A DNA stretch of 35,266 nucleotides from Acidimicrobiales bacterium (GCA_036399815.1 DASWMK010000204.1:1-35266), one strand, 5' to 3'. Positions 25,219 to 34,526 are shown, counted from the stretch's first letter. Program-made: numbers and translations. Notes: a model not told the origin generated them from the letters alone.

Positions 25219-26085
25219 CTACGCGCCGACGTCGGCCAGGCGGGGGGCGAGGGCGGCGATGCGCTCCGCGTCGGCCTCGGCCGCCGCGCCGACCTGGAAC
25301 AGCACCGTGTCCACGCCGAGCCCGGCGTAGGGCGCGAGCTCGGCCAGGGTGGCGTCGGCGTCGTCGACCGGGCGGCCCCAGAGGATCGTCTTCTCGATGC
25401 GGTCGTAGTCCCGGCCCTCGGCGTCGCAGTGGCGGCGGAGGACGTCGAGCTTGCCGGCCACGAAGGCGGGCTCGGGCGCGAACAGGTTGCAGGCGTCGGC
25501 GTAGCGGGCGACGAGGCGCAGGGTCTTCCGCTCGCCGCCGCCGCCGATCAGGATCGGCGGGTGGGGCCGGGTGATGGGCAGGGGCTCGTTCAGGGTCTCG
25601 GCCAGCCGGTAGTGGCGGCCCTCGAACGGGCCGACCTCGCCGGAGCACATCTGGAGGTAGACGCGGATGGCCTCCTCCAGGCGCTCGAAGCGCTCGGCCA
25701 CCGGCGGGAAGGGGACGCCGAGGCCGGCGTGCTCGCGGTCGTACCAGGCGGCGCCGATGCCGAGGATGGCGCGGCCGCCGGACAGCACGTCGAGGGTGGT
25801 GACGGTCTTCGCCAGCAGGCCGGGATGGCGGTAGGTGACGCCGGTGACGAGCAGGCCGAGCCGGGCCGTGCGGGTGCAGCCGGCCAGGAAGCCGAGCGAC
25901 GTGTAGCCCTCGAGCATGGGCTGCTCGGCCGGCAGGCGGGCCTCCATCTGGAAGAAGTGGTCCATCTGCCAGAGCGACGCCGCGCCGGCCTCGTCCACGA
26001 TGGCCGCCGACGCCGCCAGCCGGGGGCCGATGGCCGGCGCCCCGCCCTCCCAGTCGAACCGCCAGAACTGCACCCCGAATCGCAT
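25219..26085 (-). CDS. LLM class F420-dependent oxidoreductase
   Basis: 288 residues starting MRFGVQFWRFDWEG. TIM-barrel landmarks: SLWQMDHFFQ, GYTSLGFLAGCTRTARLGLL, RHPGLLAKTVTTLDVLSGGR, LGIGAAWYDREHAGLG and PILIGGGGERKTLRLVARYA. The family reduces or oxidises small molecules with F420 (or FMN); substrate unknown. It differs from the LLM protein at 15932-16804, so the two are not recent duplicates. The start ATG 26085 has GACGAT 6 nt upstream. The CoA-transferase gene ends 12 bp before it on the same strand, so a two-gene unit is possible. Confidence 0.95.
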   Translation of the reverse strand: MRFGVQFWRFDWEGGAPAIGPRLAASAAIVDEAGAASLWQMDHFFQMEARLPAEQPMLEGYTSLGFLAGCTRTARLGLLVTGVTYRHPGLLAKTVTTLDVLSGGRAILGIGAAWYDREHAGLGVPFPPVAERFERLEEAIRVYLQMCSGEVGPFEGRHYRLAETLNEPLPITRPHPPILIGGGGERKTLRLVARYADACNLFAPEPAFVAGKLDVLRRHCDAEGRDYDRIEKTILWGRPVDDADATLAELAPYAGLGVDTVLFQVGAAAEADAERIAALAPRLADVGA

Positions 26086-26097
26086 CCGCCGATCGTC

Positions 26098-27465
26098 TCA
26101 CCACGCCGGCGGCGACGCCGCACCGGCCGGCGGCGGGCGGTCCCAGCGGACGGGGACGCCGGCGATCGAGGCCGCCGGGCGGACGTGGGTGGTCGCCCCC
26201 CAGGCCGTCGCCGCCGTCGCCGTCACCGCCGCCACCTCGGCCGCCGTCGGCTCGGCGGCGCCGAGCGCGTCGGCCGGGCCCAGGTCGGCCAGCCAGGCGC
26301 CGGTGCGGGCCAGCGAGGCCGTCACCGCCCACGACCCGCCCTCCCCGGCCCGGCGGCGGAGGGCGGCGCAGGCGCCGAGGGCGAGGAGGTAGGCGGTGGC
26401 GTGGTCGAGGAGCTGGCAGGGGAGGGGGACGGGGTGGTCGGCGCCGGCGGCCGCCCGCCCGGCGTCGGCGATGCCGCTCGCCGTCTGCACGAGGCTGTCG
26501 AAGCCCCGCCGGTCCCGCCAGGGGCCGGTGCCGCCCCAGGCCGACAGGCGGGCGGTGACGAGGCCGGGGGCGAGCGCGGCGACGCGGGCGGGGCCGTAGC
26601 CGAGGCCGTCGAGGGCGCCGGGGCGCAGGCCGGCGACGAGCACGTCGGCGCCGGCGACCAGCCGGTCGAAGGCCGCCCGGTCGCCGGGCGCCCGCAGGTC
26701 GAGCGCCGTCGCCCGCTTGCCGAAGCCGGTGTCGACGGCCAGCACCGGCACCTCCCGGTACCCCGGCGGCTCGACCCGCAGCACGTCGGCGCCCAGCGCG
26801 GCGAGCCACTTCGTGGCCGTCGGCCCGGCGATCACCCTCGTCAGGTCGAGGACGCGGACGCCGGCCAGCGGGCGTTCGGCCGGGGGCAGCGGGCGGGGCG
26901 GCCCGCCGCCCGTCCGCTCGACGGCCAGCAGGGGCAGGGCCCGGACGGTCGACCCGTGCGGGTGCGCGGCCCACGCCGCCGCCGGCCGCAGCGCCGCCGC
27001 CACCCCGCCGGCGGCGACCACCGCGGCCTCGAGCCGCTCCGCCTCCCAGCGGGCCACGGCGGCGGCGACCTCGGACCGGTCCTCGCCGGCGCCCAGCACG
27101 GCCAGCGCAGCCGCTCGGTGGTGGGGGTAGACGGCGTGGACCCTGGCCCACCCGTCGACCGTGCGGTGGTCGCCGGTCACCGGGTCGGGCCAGTCGAGGG
27201 GCGCCTCGGCGGCCACGTGGCGCTCGCTGCGACAGGCGATCGCCGCGTGCCGTCGGTCGACGGCCACCTCGGGCAGCGCCTCGCCGTTGCGGTCGGCCCA
27301 CAGCCCGGCGCCGGCCAGCGCGGCCGCGGCGATCGAGGCCGCGGCCACGTCGGTCACCCGGAAGGCGGACGGCAGGGCGTGGGCCGGCCCGGTGCACCGC
27401 ACGGCGGCCAGCTCGGCCGGGTCGCCCCCGGCCGCCGCCCACGCCTCGCGCACCGCCGCGTCCAC
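26098..27465 (-). CDS. CoA transferase family III (CaiB/BaiF) protein
   Basis: 455 residues. The core from residue ~210 has RPLAGVRVLDLTRVIAGPTA, LGADVLRVEPPGYRE, GKRATALDLRAPGDRAAFDR, VLVAGLRPGALDGLGYGPAR, and a late QLLDHATAYLLALG, all family III signatures; the fold transfers CoA between acids via an aspartyl-CoA. The N-terminal ~200 residues (VDAAVREAWAAAGGDPAEL and WPDPVTGDHRTVDGWARVHA) form a degenerate half also seen in actinobacterial members. The Asp expected after RGF in active enzymes is present (RRGFDSLVQTASG). GTG 27465 is preferred; GACAGT is 7 nt upstream. GTG 27474 is the alternative. Substrate unknown. Confidence 0.92.
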   Translation of the reverse strand: MDAAVREAWAAAGGDPAELAAVRCTGPAHALPSAFRVTDVAAASIAAAALAGAGLWADRNGEALPEVAVDRRHAAIACRSERHVAAEAPLDWPDPVTGDHRTVDGWARVHAVYPHHRAAALAVLGAGEDRSEVAAAVARWEAERLEAAVVAAGGVAAALRPAAAWAAHPHGSTVRALPLLAVERTGGGPPRPLPPAERPLAGVRVLDLTRVIAGPTATKWLAALGADVLRVEPPGYREVPVLAVDTGFGKRATALDLRAPGDRAAFDRLVAGADVLVAGLRPGALDGLGYGPARVAALAPGLVTARLSAWGGTGPWRDRRGFDSLVQTASGIADAGRAAAGADHPVPLPCQLLDHATAYLLALGACAALRRRAGEGGSWAVTASLARTGAWLADLGPADALGAAEPTAAEVAAVTATAATAWGATTHVRPAASIAGVPVRWDRPPPAGAASPPAW

Positions 27466-27528
27466 GTCGCCCACTGTCGCGGCCCGGCCCGGCTGGCGCC
27501 GAACCTTTCCACATGCTGACAATGGGGG
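27466..27528. promoter_or_regulatory. Divergent promoter region, CoA transferase / carbamate kinase
   Basis: Plus strand: GACAAT (27518-27523), 5 nt before GTG 27529. Minus strand: GACAGT (complement of 27473-27478), 7 nt before GTG 27465. Both would give leaderless mRNAs. No clear dyad was found in the remaining ~40 bp. Confidence 0.55.
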
Positions 27529-28461
27529 GTGCTGGTCGTGATCGCGCTCGGGGGGAACGCGCTCCTGCGCCGTGGGGAGCCGCTCGATCCCGACGTGCAG
27601 CGACGCAACGTGGCCGCGGCGGCGGCGGTCGTGGCCACCGTCGCCCTCGAGCACCGGGTCGTCGTCACCCACGGCAACGGGCCCCAGGTCGGGCTCCTCG
27701 CCCTCCAGAACGAGGCCGTGCGGGACGCGCCCCGGTGGCCGCTCGACGTGCTCGACGCGCAGAGCGCCGGCATGCTCGGCTACCTCCTCGAACAGGAGCT
27801 GGGCCGCCACCTCGGGGCCGACCGGGTGGCCACCCTGCTCACCCAGGTCGTGGTCGACGCCGACGACCCCGCCTTCTCCCGCCCGTCCAAGCCCGTGGGC
27901 CCCGTCTACACCGAGGACGAGGCGAAGGCGGTGGCGACCGAGCGGGGCTGGGCCGTCGCCCCCGACGGCGCCTCCTGGCGGCGGGTGGTGGCCTCGCCCG
28001 AGCCCCGCCGCCTCGTCGGCCTGGCCACCGTGCGCCGGGTGGTGGCCGGCGGCACCACCGTGGTCTGCGCCGGCGGCGGCGGCATCCCGGTCGTGGCCGA
28101 CGGGCGGGGCGGGCTGCGGGGGGTGGAGGCCGTGGTCGACAAGGACCTGTCGGCCGGGCTGCTCGCCCGCGGGCTCGAGGCCGACGCCCTGGTCATCCTC
28201 ACCGACGTCGCCCACGTGGTCGACGGCTGGGGGACCGCCCACGAGCGGCCGCTCGGCGAGACGACCCCGGCCGAGCTGCGCCGCCTCGACCTGGCCGCCG
28301 GCTCCATGGGCCCCAAGGTCGAGGCGGCCTGCCGCTTCGTCGAGTCCGGCGGGCGCTTCGCGGTCATCGGCTCGCTCGACGACGCCGCCGCCGTCGTGCG
28401 GGGCGAGGCCGGGACGGTGGTGCGGCCGGCGCTGGCGCCGGCCACCCGCGCCCCCTGCTAG
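27529..28461 (+). CDS. arcC: Carbamate kinase
   Basis: 310 residues of the amino-acid-kinase fold: LVVIALGGNALLRRGE at the start, VVVTHGNGPQVGLLALQNEA, LDAQSAGMLGYLLEQEL, VVCAGGGGIPVV, AVVDKDLSAGLLARGLEADA, LVILTDVAHV and the C-terminal GSMGPKVEAACRFVESGGR. It makes ATP and carbamate from carbamoyl phosphate and ADP, or the reverse. Arginine deiminase and ornithine carbamoyltransferase genes are not in the window, so a role in arginine fermentation is not shown; purine or allantoin breakdown is another possibility. The GTG start follows GACAAT and five G residues. It ends 4 bp from the convergent VOC gene. Confidence 0.97.
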   Translation: MLVVIALGGNALLRRGEPLDPDVQRRNVAAAAAVVATVALEHRVVVTHGNGPQVGLLALQNEAVRDAPRWPLDVLDAQSAGMLGYLLEQELGRHLGADRVATLLTQVVVDADDPAFSRPSKPVGPVYTEDEAKAVATERGWAVAPDGASWRRVVASPEPRRLVGLATVRRVVAGGTTVVCAGGGGIPVVADGRGGLRGVEAVVDKDLSAGLLARGLEADALVILTDVAHVVDGWGTAHERPLGETTPAELRRLDLAAGSMGPKVEAACRFVESGGRFAVIGSLDDAAAVVRGEAGTVVRPALAPATRAPC

Positions 28462-28465
28462 CCGC

Positions 28466-28891
28466 TCAGGCCACGCAGAACTCGTTGCCCTCGGGGTCGG
28501 CCATCGTCACCCACCGGTGCGGGCCCTGGTGCCCGTCCCACAGCCGGGTGGCGCCGAGGGCGGTGAGGCGCTCGACCTCGGCCTCGTGCCGCTCCTCGCC
28601 GACCCGCAGGTCGAGGTGGACCCGGTTCTTCACCGCCTTGGCCTCGGGCACCAGCTGGAACAGCAGCCGGGGGCCGCTCCCCTCGGGGTCGACGGCGGCG
28701 ACCCCGTCCTTCCACACCAGCTTCCCGTCGACAACGGCGGTGTCGGCGTCGGTGGCGTGGCCGGCCTCGACCATGCTGCGGATGAAGGACTCGTCCTGCT
28801 CCTCGACCTCGTAGCCGAGCGCCTCCGCCCAGAAGCGGACGAGGCGGTGCGGATCGGCGCAGTCGACGGCGACCTGGAACGGCGTGCTCAC
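28466..28891 (-). CDS. VOC (glyoxalase/bleomycin resistance-like) family protein
   Basis: 141 residues, two beta-alpha-beta-beta-beta modules: FQVAVDCADPHRLVRFWAEA and LGYEVEE in the first, RVHLDLRVGEERHEAEVERL and WVTMADPEGNEFCVA in the second. The His of VHLDL and the Glu of GNEFCV are in the usual metal-ligand positions. Function unknown (isomerase, dioxygenase or resistance types share the fold). The GTG start at 28891 has TACGGT (complement of 28900-28905) 8 nt upstream. It is divergent from the MmpL gene. Confidence 0.94.
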   Translation of the reverse strand: MSTPFQVAVDCADPHRLVRFWAEALGYEVEEQDESFIRSMVEAGHATDADTAVVDGKLVWKDGVAAVDPEGSGPRLLFQLVPEAKAVKNRVHLDLRVGEERHEAEVERLTALGATRLWDGHQGPHRWVTMADPEGNEFCVA

Positions 28892-29000
28892 ACCCGCAGA
28901 CCGTACGCGCCCGGCGGTGTGCCCAACGACCGGTGAATTCGATGCGGCCCGGCCGTCTCACCACGCGTACCGTGTCCTCGACTCGTCCTGGGAGGGACCC
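28892..29000. promoter_or_regulatory. Divergent promoter region, VOC / MmpL
   Basis: Minus strand: TACGGT (complement of 28900-28905), 8 nt before GTG 28891. Plus strand: TACCGT (28968-28973), followed by a short leader with GGGAGGGAC (28990-28998) before GTG 29001, so the MmpL gene, unlike its neighbours, has a leader with a ribosome site. Confidence 0.55.
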
Positions 29001-31319
29001 GTGTTCGCTCGTCTCGGCCGCTGGTGCTACCGGCGGCGTCGTACCGTCGTCCTGCTGTGGCTCGCCGCCGTCGTCGTCGGCGGTGGGCTCCTCGGCGCCA
29101 TCGGGAGCGAGTCCCGGTCCGAGTTCACCCTGCCCGACGTCGAGAGCCGGCGCGGCCTCGACATCCTCGACGAGGAGTTCGGCGGCCAGGGCGCCGGCCA
29201 GACCGGCTCGCTCGTGTTCCTCGCCCAGCAGGGCGTGGACGACCCCCAGGTCCGCTCGGTCATGGAGGACGTGTTCGCCACCGTCGAGGACCTGCCCGGC
29301 GTCCGGGTGACCAGCCCGTACACCGAGCGGGGCGCGCAGCAGATCGCCCGCCAGGGCGAGCTGGCCGGGCGGCTGGCCTACGCCGAGATCGAGATGCCGG
29401 CGGAGACGACCGTCGAGGAGGCGGCCGAGGTCTCCGAGGCCATCCAGGCGGCCATGCCCGACATCGACGGCGTGCAGGTCGAGCTGGGCGGGGCCATCTT
29501 CGCCGAGTTCGCGGCGCCGTCGTCGGAGGCCCTCGGCCTCGGCTTCGCCATGGTCATCCTGATCTTCGCCTTCGGGTCGGTGCTGGCCATGGGCCTGCCC
29601 GTCGGCGTGGCCCTCGCCGGCATCGGCGTCGGCTCGATCGTCGTCGGCCTGGTCAGCAACCTGGCCACCATCCCGGACTTCGCCACCACCGTCGGCGTGA
29701 TGATCGGCCTCGGCGTCGGCATCGACTACGCGCTGTTCCTCGTCACCCGCTTCCGCGAGAACCTGCACGAGGGCCACTCGATCGCCGACGCCGTCGAGAT
29801 CGCCCTCGACACCGCCGGGCGGGCGGTGGCCTTCGCCGGCACGACCGTCGTCATCTCGCTGCTCGGCCTCGTCGTCAACGGCATCAGCTTCGTCAACGGC
29901 CTGGCCATCGGCTCCTCGGTGGTCGTGGCCGTCACGATGATCGCCTCGCTCACCCTGCTCCCGGCCCTGCTCGGCTTCGCCGGCGAGCGGGTCGAGCTGA
30001 CCCGCTGGCGCGGGCTCCTCGCCGCCGGCCTGGTCGCCGTGGCGCTCATCGGCGTCGGCCTCGAGGCCTCGCCGCTGCTGCTCGGCCTGCCCCTCGCCCT
30101 CGTCGTGCTGGCGGCCAGCTTCGTGCTGGCCCCGCTGCGCCGGCCGGTGCCGTGGCGGGCCCGCCGGGAGCTGCGGGACACGCCGTCGTACCGGTGGAGC
30201 CGGCTCATCCAGCGCCGGCCGTGGCAGGCCGTCGTGCTCGGCGTGGCCCTGCTCGGCGTGCTGTCCGTGCCCCTGCTGAGCCTGCGCCTGGGCTTCTCGG
30301 ACGAGGGCAACTTCCCCGAGGACACCACCACCCGCCGGGCCTACGACCTGCTGGCCGAGGGCTTCGGCCCCGGCTTCAACGGGCCCCTGCTGCTCGCCAC
30401 CGAGGTGCCCGCCGGCGCCGGCCAGGCCGAGCTCGACCGGGTGAGCCAGGCGCTCGCCGGGGCCGAGGGCGTGGCCTTCGCCTCGCCGGCCATCCCGAAC
30501 GACCCGGCGGCGCCGACGGCCGCGCTGTGGCGGGTGATCCCGACCACCGCGCCCCAGGACGCCGAGACCACCGAGCTCGTCGACCGCCTCCGCGACGACG
30601 TGCTGCCGGCGGCCGAGGAGGGCACCGACCTCGACGTCGCCGTCACCGGCTCGGTCGCCATCGGCGTCGACTTCTCGACCTACCTGGCGTCCCGCCTGCC
30701 GATCTTCTTCCTCGCCGTCCTCACCCTGTCGTTCCTGCTGCTGATGGCCGTGTTCCGGTCGATCCTCGTGCCGCTCAAGGCCGTGGTGATGAACCTGCTG
30801 TCGATCGGCGCCGCCTACGGCGTCGTCGTCGCCGCCTTCCAGTGGGGCTGGGCCGGGCCGATCCTCGACATCGACGGGGCGCCCATCGAGCCGTTCATCC
30901 CGATGATGCTGTTCGCCATCGTGTTCGGCCTGTCGATGGACTACGAGGTCTTCCTGCTCTCGCGGGTGCGGGAGGAGTGGGACCGCACGGGGGACAGCCG
31001 CCTGTCGGTGGCCGACGGCCTGGCCGCCACGGCCAAGGTCATCACCGCCGCCGCGCTGATCATGGTGTTCGTCTTCGGCAGCTTCCTGCTGGAGAACGAC
31101 CGCATCATCAAGCTGTTCGGCCTCGGCCTGTCCACGGCCGTGCTGCTCGACGCCACCATCGTCCGCATGCTGCTCGTGCCGGCGACGATGGAGCTGCTCG
31201 GCGACAAGAACTGGTGGCTGCCCCGCTGGCTCGACCGCCTGCTGCCCCGCGTCCAGGTCGAGCGCCACCACGACGTGCCCCCGGCGGTCGAGCCGGAGCG
31301 GCAGCTCGAGCAGGTCTGA
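29001..31319 (+). CDS. MMPL/RND family transporter
   Basis: 772 residues, two halves each of one helix, a ~150-residue exterior loop and five helices. The proton-relay motifs are present: GLGVGIDYALFLVTRFRENL near residue 240 and VFGLSMDYEVFLLSRVREEW near residue 644, both with the key Asp-Tyr. Such inner-membrane proteins export lipids, siderophores or drugs using the proton gradient; the cargo is unknown. There is no long C-terminal domain as in mycobacterial MmpL3. The C-terminal 40 residues are polar. GTG 29001 has GGGAGGGAC close upstream. No neighbouring lipid-synthesis genes help to name the substrate. Confidence 0.96.
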   Translation: MFARLGRWCYRRRRTVVLLWLAAVVVGGGLLGAIGSESRSEFTLPDVESRRGLDILDEEFGGQGAGQTGSLVFLAQQGVDDPQVRSVMEDVFATVEDLPGVRVTSPYTERGAQQIARQGELAGRLAYAEIEMPAETTVEEAAEVSEAIQAAMPDIDGVQVELGGAIFAEFAAPSSEALGLGFAMVILIFAFGSVLAMGLPVGVALAGIGVGSIVVGLVSNLATIPDFATTVGVMIGLGVGIDYALFLVTRFRENLHEGHSIADAVEIALDTAGRAVAFAGTTVVISLLGLVVNGISFVNGLAIGSSVVVAVTMIASLTLLPALLGFAGERVELTRWRGLLAAGLVAVALIGVGLEASPLLLGLPLALVVLAASFVLAPLRRPVPWRARRELRDTPSYRWSRLIQRRPWQAVVLGVALLGVLSVPLLSLRLGFSDEGNFPEDTTTRRAYDLLAEGFGPGFNGPLLLATEVPAGAGQAELDRVSQALAGAEGVAFASPAIPNDPAAPTAALWRVIPTTAPQDAETTELVDRLRDDVLPAAEEGTDLDVAVTGSVAIGVDFSTYLASRLPIFFLAVLTLSFLLLMAVFRSILVPLKAVVMNLLSIGAAYGVVVAAFQWGWAGPILDIDGAPIEPFIPMMLFAIVFGLSMDYEVFLLSRVREEWDRTGDSRLSVADGLAATAKVITAAALIMVFVFGSFLLENDRIIKLFGLGLSTAVLLDATIVRMLLVPATMELLGDKNWWLPRWLDRLLPRVQVERHHDVPPAVEPERQLEQV

Positions 31320-31352
31320 CCGGCCGGCGGCCGCGGGCGGCATCCTGTCGGG

Positions 31353-32861
31353 GTGCTGCTCGCCGACGTCGTCGCCACCTCTGCGGCCGTGGCCGCCACC
31401 GGGGCCCGCTCGGCCAAGGTGGCGGCCCTGGCCGAGCTGGTCGCCCGGCTCGATGACGACGAGGTCGTCCCCGCCGTCGCCCTCCTGTCGGGCGAGCCCC
31501 GCCAGGGGCGCATCGGGATCGGCTGGGCGACCCTGTCCGCCGTCGCCGCCGCCCCGGCGGCCGAGCCGTCCCTGACCGTCGCCGACGTGGACGCCGCCCT
31601 CGACCGGCTGGCCGCCACGACCGGCCCCGGCTCGGTCGGCGCCAGGACGGCCGTGCTGGCCGACCTGTTCGGGCGGGCGACGGCCGACGAGGCCGACCTC
31701 CTGCGCCGCCTCCTCCTCGGCGACCTCCGCCAGGGCGCGCTGGAGGGAGTGATGGCCGACGCCGTGGCTCGCGCGGCCGGCGTGCCGGCGGCGGCCGTGC
31801 GCCGGGCGGCGATGCTGGCCGGCGACCTCGCCGAGGTGGCGCTCGTGGCCCGGCGGGGCGGCGCGGGCGGGCTCGCCGCCGTCGGGCTCACGCTCCTCCG
31901 CCCCGTCCAGCCCATGCTGGCGGCGAGCAGCCCCGACGTCGCGTCCGCGCTCGAGGCGTGCGGCGAGGCGTCGGTCGAGTGGAAGCTCGACGGGGCCCGC
32001 ATCCAGGCCCACCGGGACGGCGACGAGGTGCGGGTGTTCACGAGGAGCCTGAACGACGTGACCGCCCGGCTGCCGGCCATCGTCGACCTCGTCCGGTCCC
32101 TGCCGGCCGACCGCCTGGTGCTCGACGGCGAGGCCGTCGGCCTGCGCGACGGCGAGCGCCCCGACGCCTTCCAGGAGGTGATGAGCCGCTTCGGCCGCCA
32201 CGACGGCGAGTCGGGCGGGTCGCTCACCGTCCGGTTCTTCGACGTGCTCCACCGGGACGGCGAGGACCTGCTCGACCGGCCCCTCCGCGACCGGCTGGCC
32301 GTCCTCGACGAGGTGGCCGGCGCCTGGCGGGTCCCGGGCCGGGTCACCGCCGACCCGGGCGAGGCCGGGGCCGTGCTGGACGAGGCGCTGGCCGCCGGCC
32401 ACGAGGGGGTGGTGGTCAAGGCGGCCGGGTCCGCCTACGAGGCCGGCCGCCGGGGCGGGGCGTGGCGCAAGGTCAAGCCCGTGCTCACCCTCGACCTCGT
32501 GGTCCTGGCGGCCGAGTGGGGCCACGGGCGGCGCCGGGGCTGGCTCTCCAACCTCCACCTCGGGGCGCTCGGGCCCGATGGCGGGCTCGTGATGGTCGGC
32601 AAGACGTTCAAGGGCCTGACCGACGAGCTGCTCACCTGGCAGACGGCCGAGCTGCGGGCGAGGGAGGTGCGCACCGAGGGCATCGTCGTCCACGTCCGCC
32701 CCGAGCTGGTGGTCGAGGTGGCGCTCGACGGCGTGCAGGCGTCGCCCCGCTACCCCGGCGGCGTCGCCCTCCGCTTCGCCAGGGTGCGCCGCTACCGCGA
32801 CGACAAGACCCCGGCCGAGGCCGACACCATCGACACCGTCCGGGCGCTCCTCCCCGGCTGA
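31353..32861 (+). CDS. ligB: ATP-dependent DNA ligase (mycobacterial LigB type)
   Basis: 502 residues. The N-terminal DNA-binding domain starts LLADVVATSAAVAATGARSA and has SGEPRQGRIGIGW, both very like LigB of mycobacteria. The nucleotidyltransferase motifs are intact: motif I EWKLDGARIQ (Lys near residue 211 takes AMP), motif III VLDGEAVGL, motif IV EGVVVKA, motif V WRKVKPVLTLDLV; an OB-fold with GKTFKGLTDELL and RYPGGVALRFARVRRYRDDK closes the protein. It seals nicks using ATP and is accessory to the NAD-dependent LigA. GTG 31353 has CATCCT 6 nt upstream. It stands alone between MmpL and an acetoacetate-decarboxylase-like gene. Confidence 0.96.
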   Translation: MLLADVVATSAAVAATGARSAKVAALAELVARLDDDEVVPAVALLSGEPRQGRIGIGWATLSAVAAAPAAEPSLTVADVDAALDRLAATTGPGSVGARTAVLADLFGRATADEADLLRRLLLGDLRQGALEGVMADAVARAAGVPAAAVRRAAMLAGDLAEVALVARRGGAGGLAAVGLTLLRPVQPMLAASSPDVASALEACGEASVEWKLDGARIQAHRDGDEVRVFTRSLNDVTARLPAIVDLVRSLPADRLVLDGEAVGLRDGERPDAFQEVMSRFGRHDGESGGSLTVRFFDVLHRDGEDLLDRPLRDRLAVLDEVAGAWRVPGRVTADPGEAGAVLDEALAAGHEGVVVKAAGSAYEAGRRGGAWRKVKPVLTLDLVVLAAEWGHGRRRGWLSNLHLGALGPDGGLVMVGKTFKGLTDELLTWQTAELRAREVRTEGIVVHVRPELVVEVALDGVQASPRYPGGVALRFARVRRYRDDKTPAEADTIDTVRALLPG

Positions 32862-32910
32862 CGGCCGCGCCGGGGACCGGCCGTCCCGGGCGTCGGGCAG
32901 AATCGCCGCC

Positions 32911-33609
32911 ATGCCCTCATCGCTGCCCGCGCCCCAGCTCGTCCTCCACAGCCGGATGCTGTACACGAGCTGGATCCCCGAGGACCCCGACGCCTGCGCC
33001 GCGCTCCTGCCCGGCACGCTCGAGCCGGCGGCCAACCACGCCGTCTACATGAACCAGTACGTGGTCGACTCGCCCGAGCAGACGACCGGGTTCGGCGCCT
33101 ACTCCCTCACCTACCTGGGCGTCGACGTGGCCGGGCACAACGCGCCCGACGGCGTGACGCCGGGCCGGTTCTTCACCGCCTACCTCAACTCCTCGGAGAC
33201 CGTCCGCGCCTACGCGTCCGAGCGCGGGGTGCCGGCGTCGGCGGGCACGACCACCCTCGAGGTCGCCGACGGCGTGGTGACGGCCACCACCGAGGTCGAC
33301 GGCCGCCCCGTCATCCGCTCGCGGGCCAGCGTCGGCGACGGCATCGCCATGACCCTCGGCGGCCACCTCCGCTACATCACGCGGGTCGGCAACCGCCTCG
33401 TCGCCGGCAACTACCCCTACGTCGGCGAGCTGGCCGACGGCTTCTCGGTCGAGACCATCGAGTTCCTCGACCCCGAGCACCCGACCTACGCGCTCCGCCC
33501 GGCCAGCCCGCTGCAGGTCGTCGAGGGCTCGTGCTTCTACTCGCCGCGGGACTCGTTCGTGTACCCGGGCGGCGAGGAGGACATCGGCCCGGCCGGCGGC
33601 CGGTCCTAG
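32911..33609 (+). CDS. Acetoacetate decarboxylase-like family protein
   Basis: 232 residues: LVLHSRMLYTSWIPEDPDAC, AALLPGTLEPAANHAVYMNQ, GFGAYSLTYLGVDVAG and GRFFTAYLNSSETVRAYASE. The layout (an N-terminal LP-containing segment with N..VY, then a mixed beta barrel) resembles the acetoacetate-decarboxylase-like superfamily, whose members include decarboxylases, dehydratases and aldolases. I cannot place the Schiff-base lysine, as there is none in the usual region, so decarboxylase activity is doubtful. ATG 32911 is 7 nt from CAGAAT. The stop shares CTAG with the convergent gene. Family call is moderate. Confidence 0.65.
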   Translation: MPSSLPAPQLVLHSRMLYTSWIPEDPDACAALLPGTLEPAANHAVYMNQYVVDSPEQTTGFGAYSLTYLGVDVAGHNAPDGVTPGRFFTAYLNSSETVRAYASERGVPASAGTTTLEVADGVVTATTEVDGRPVIRSRASVGDGIAMTLGGHLRYITRVGNRLVAGNYPYVGELADGFSVETIEFLDPEHPTYALRPASPLQVVEGSCFYSPRDSFVYPGGEEDIGPAGGRS

Positions 33610-34526
33610 GTCGCGCCCGCCGACCGGTCGTAGGCGAGGTCGTCCACCCGGTAGCTCCAGGTGTGGGTCGCCGCGGTCGCCGTGCACGTGAGCACGGTGG
33701 CCGCGTCGGCCCGCTGCCGGGCCACGAGCACCCGCACCGGCCGGCCGCCGGGGGCGAGGAACGTCACCCGCACGGCGTCGTCGCCGACGGCCTCCACGCC
33801 GGCGAGCGGCAGCCCGTCGATCTCGACGACCCCGGTCTCCCGGCGGGCGCAGGCGTCGGCCACCTGCACGAGCGGCGGGTCGCAGGACCGGCCCCGGAAG
33901 TTGGGCAGCGGCAGCAGGCCCCGCTCCAGGTCGGCGACGACCGCCGGCGCGGTCACCGGGTCGACCCGGCCGAGGTAGACCCCCGACGGCAGGGACACGA
34001 GGTTGGCGGCGAAGCGGTCGCCGCCCACGTGGGACGACTCCCACACCGATCGCACGCCGGCGGCCACCAGCGCCCGCACCACCGGCCGCCCCATGTCGGC
34101 ACAGCAGGCGTCGTGCCGGCCGTTCGTGCACACCAGGTGGACGGGCGCCGCGCAGGCCCGGCCGTAGCCGGGCGGTTCCGGCGCCGTGATCCGGGACCAG
34201 TCGAGGTCGAGGAGGTCGGCGGCCGACGGCAGGTCCAGCTCCTCCAGCCAGCCCGCCGTCCTCGCCGTGTGGGCGAGGTAGACGCGCGGGTGAGGCGACG
34301 CCACCCGCCCCGGCCGGCGCACGAGCAGCACGCGGGCCCGGTGGCGGCGGCCGAGCGCCTCCAGGGCCTCGCCCACCTCCGGGTCGAGGCGGCTCTCCCG
34401 CAGCGCCGTGCGGCCCCACGGGCCGGGCTGCTCGACCAGCACCCAGCTCCGCACCCGGGAGGCGGTGCCCGGCATGGGCTCGTCGCGGGCGAGCGACGCC
34501 GGCGCGCAGCGGTAGCGCTCAGCCAC
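33606..34526 (-). CDS. Sucrase/ferredoxin-like family protein
   Basis: 306 residues. HLVCTNGRHDACCADMGRPV (Cys-rich) and WESSHVGGDRFAANLVSLPS followed by GVYLGRVDP are the thioredoxin-like [2Fe-2S] domain of the sucrase/ferredoxin-like (Apd1/Aim32-type) family; Cys residues of the first motif and the His of the second are the likely cluster ligands. The N-terminal ~140 residues contain SWVLVEQPGPWGRTALRESR, also family-typical. It is probably a cytosolic redox protein with unknown partner. GTG 34526 overlaps the end of the upstream oxygenase gene by 8 bases, so the two are translated together; the C-terminal ~80 residues are less conserved. Confidence 0.88.
   Translation of the reverse strand: MAERYRCAPASLARDEPMPGTASRVRSWVLVEQPGPWGRTALRESRLDPEVGEALEALGRRHRARVLLVRRPGRVASPHPRVYLAHTARTAGWLEELDLPSAADLLDLDWSRITAPEPPGYGRACAAPVHLVCTNGRHDACCADMGRPVVRALVAAGVRSVWESSHVGGDRFAANLVSLPSGVYLGRVDPVTAPAVVADLERGLLPLPNFRGRSCDPPLVQVADACARRETGVVEIDGLPLAGVEAVGDDAVRVTFLAPGGRPVRVLVARQRADAATVLTCTATAATHTWSYRVDDLAYDRSAGAT

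Noticed and set aside
28458-33035. Open frame of about 1,500 codons on the minus strand
   Set aside because: It lies antisense to the MmpL and DNA ligase genes, and its His/Asp/Gly/Arg-rich composition is typical of a high-GC shadow frame.
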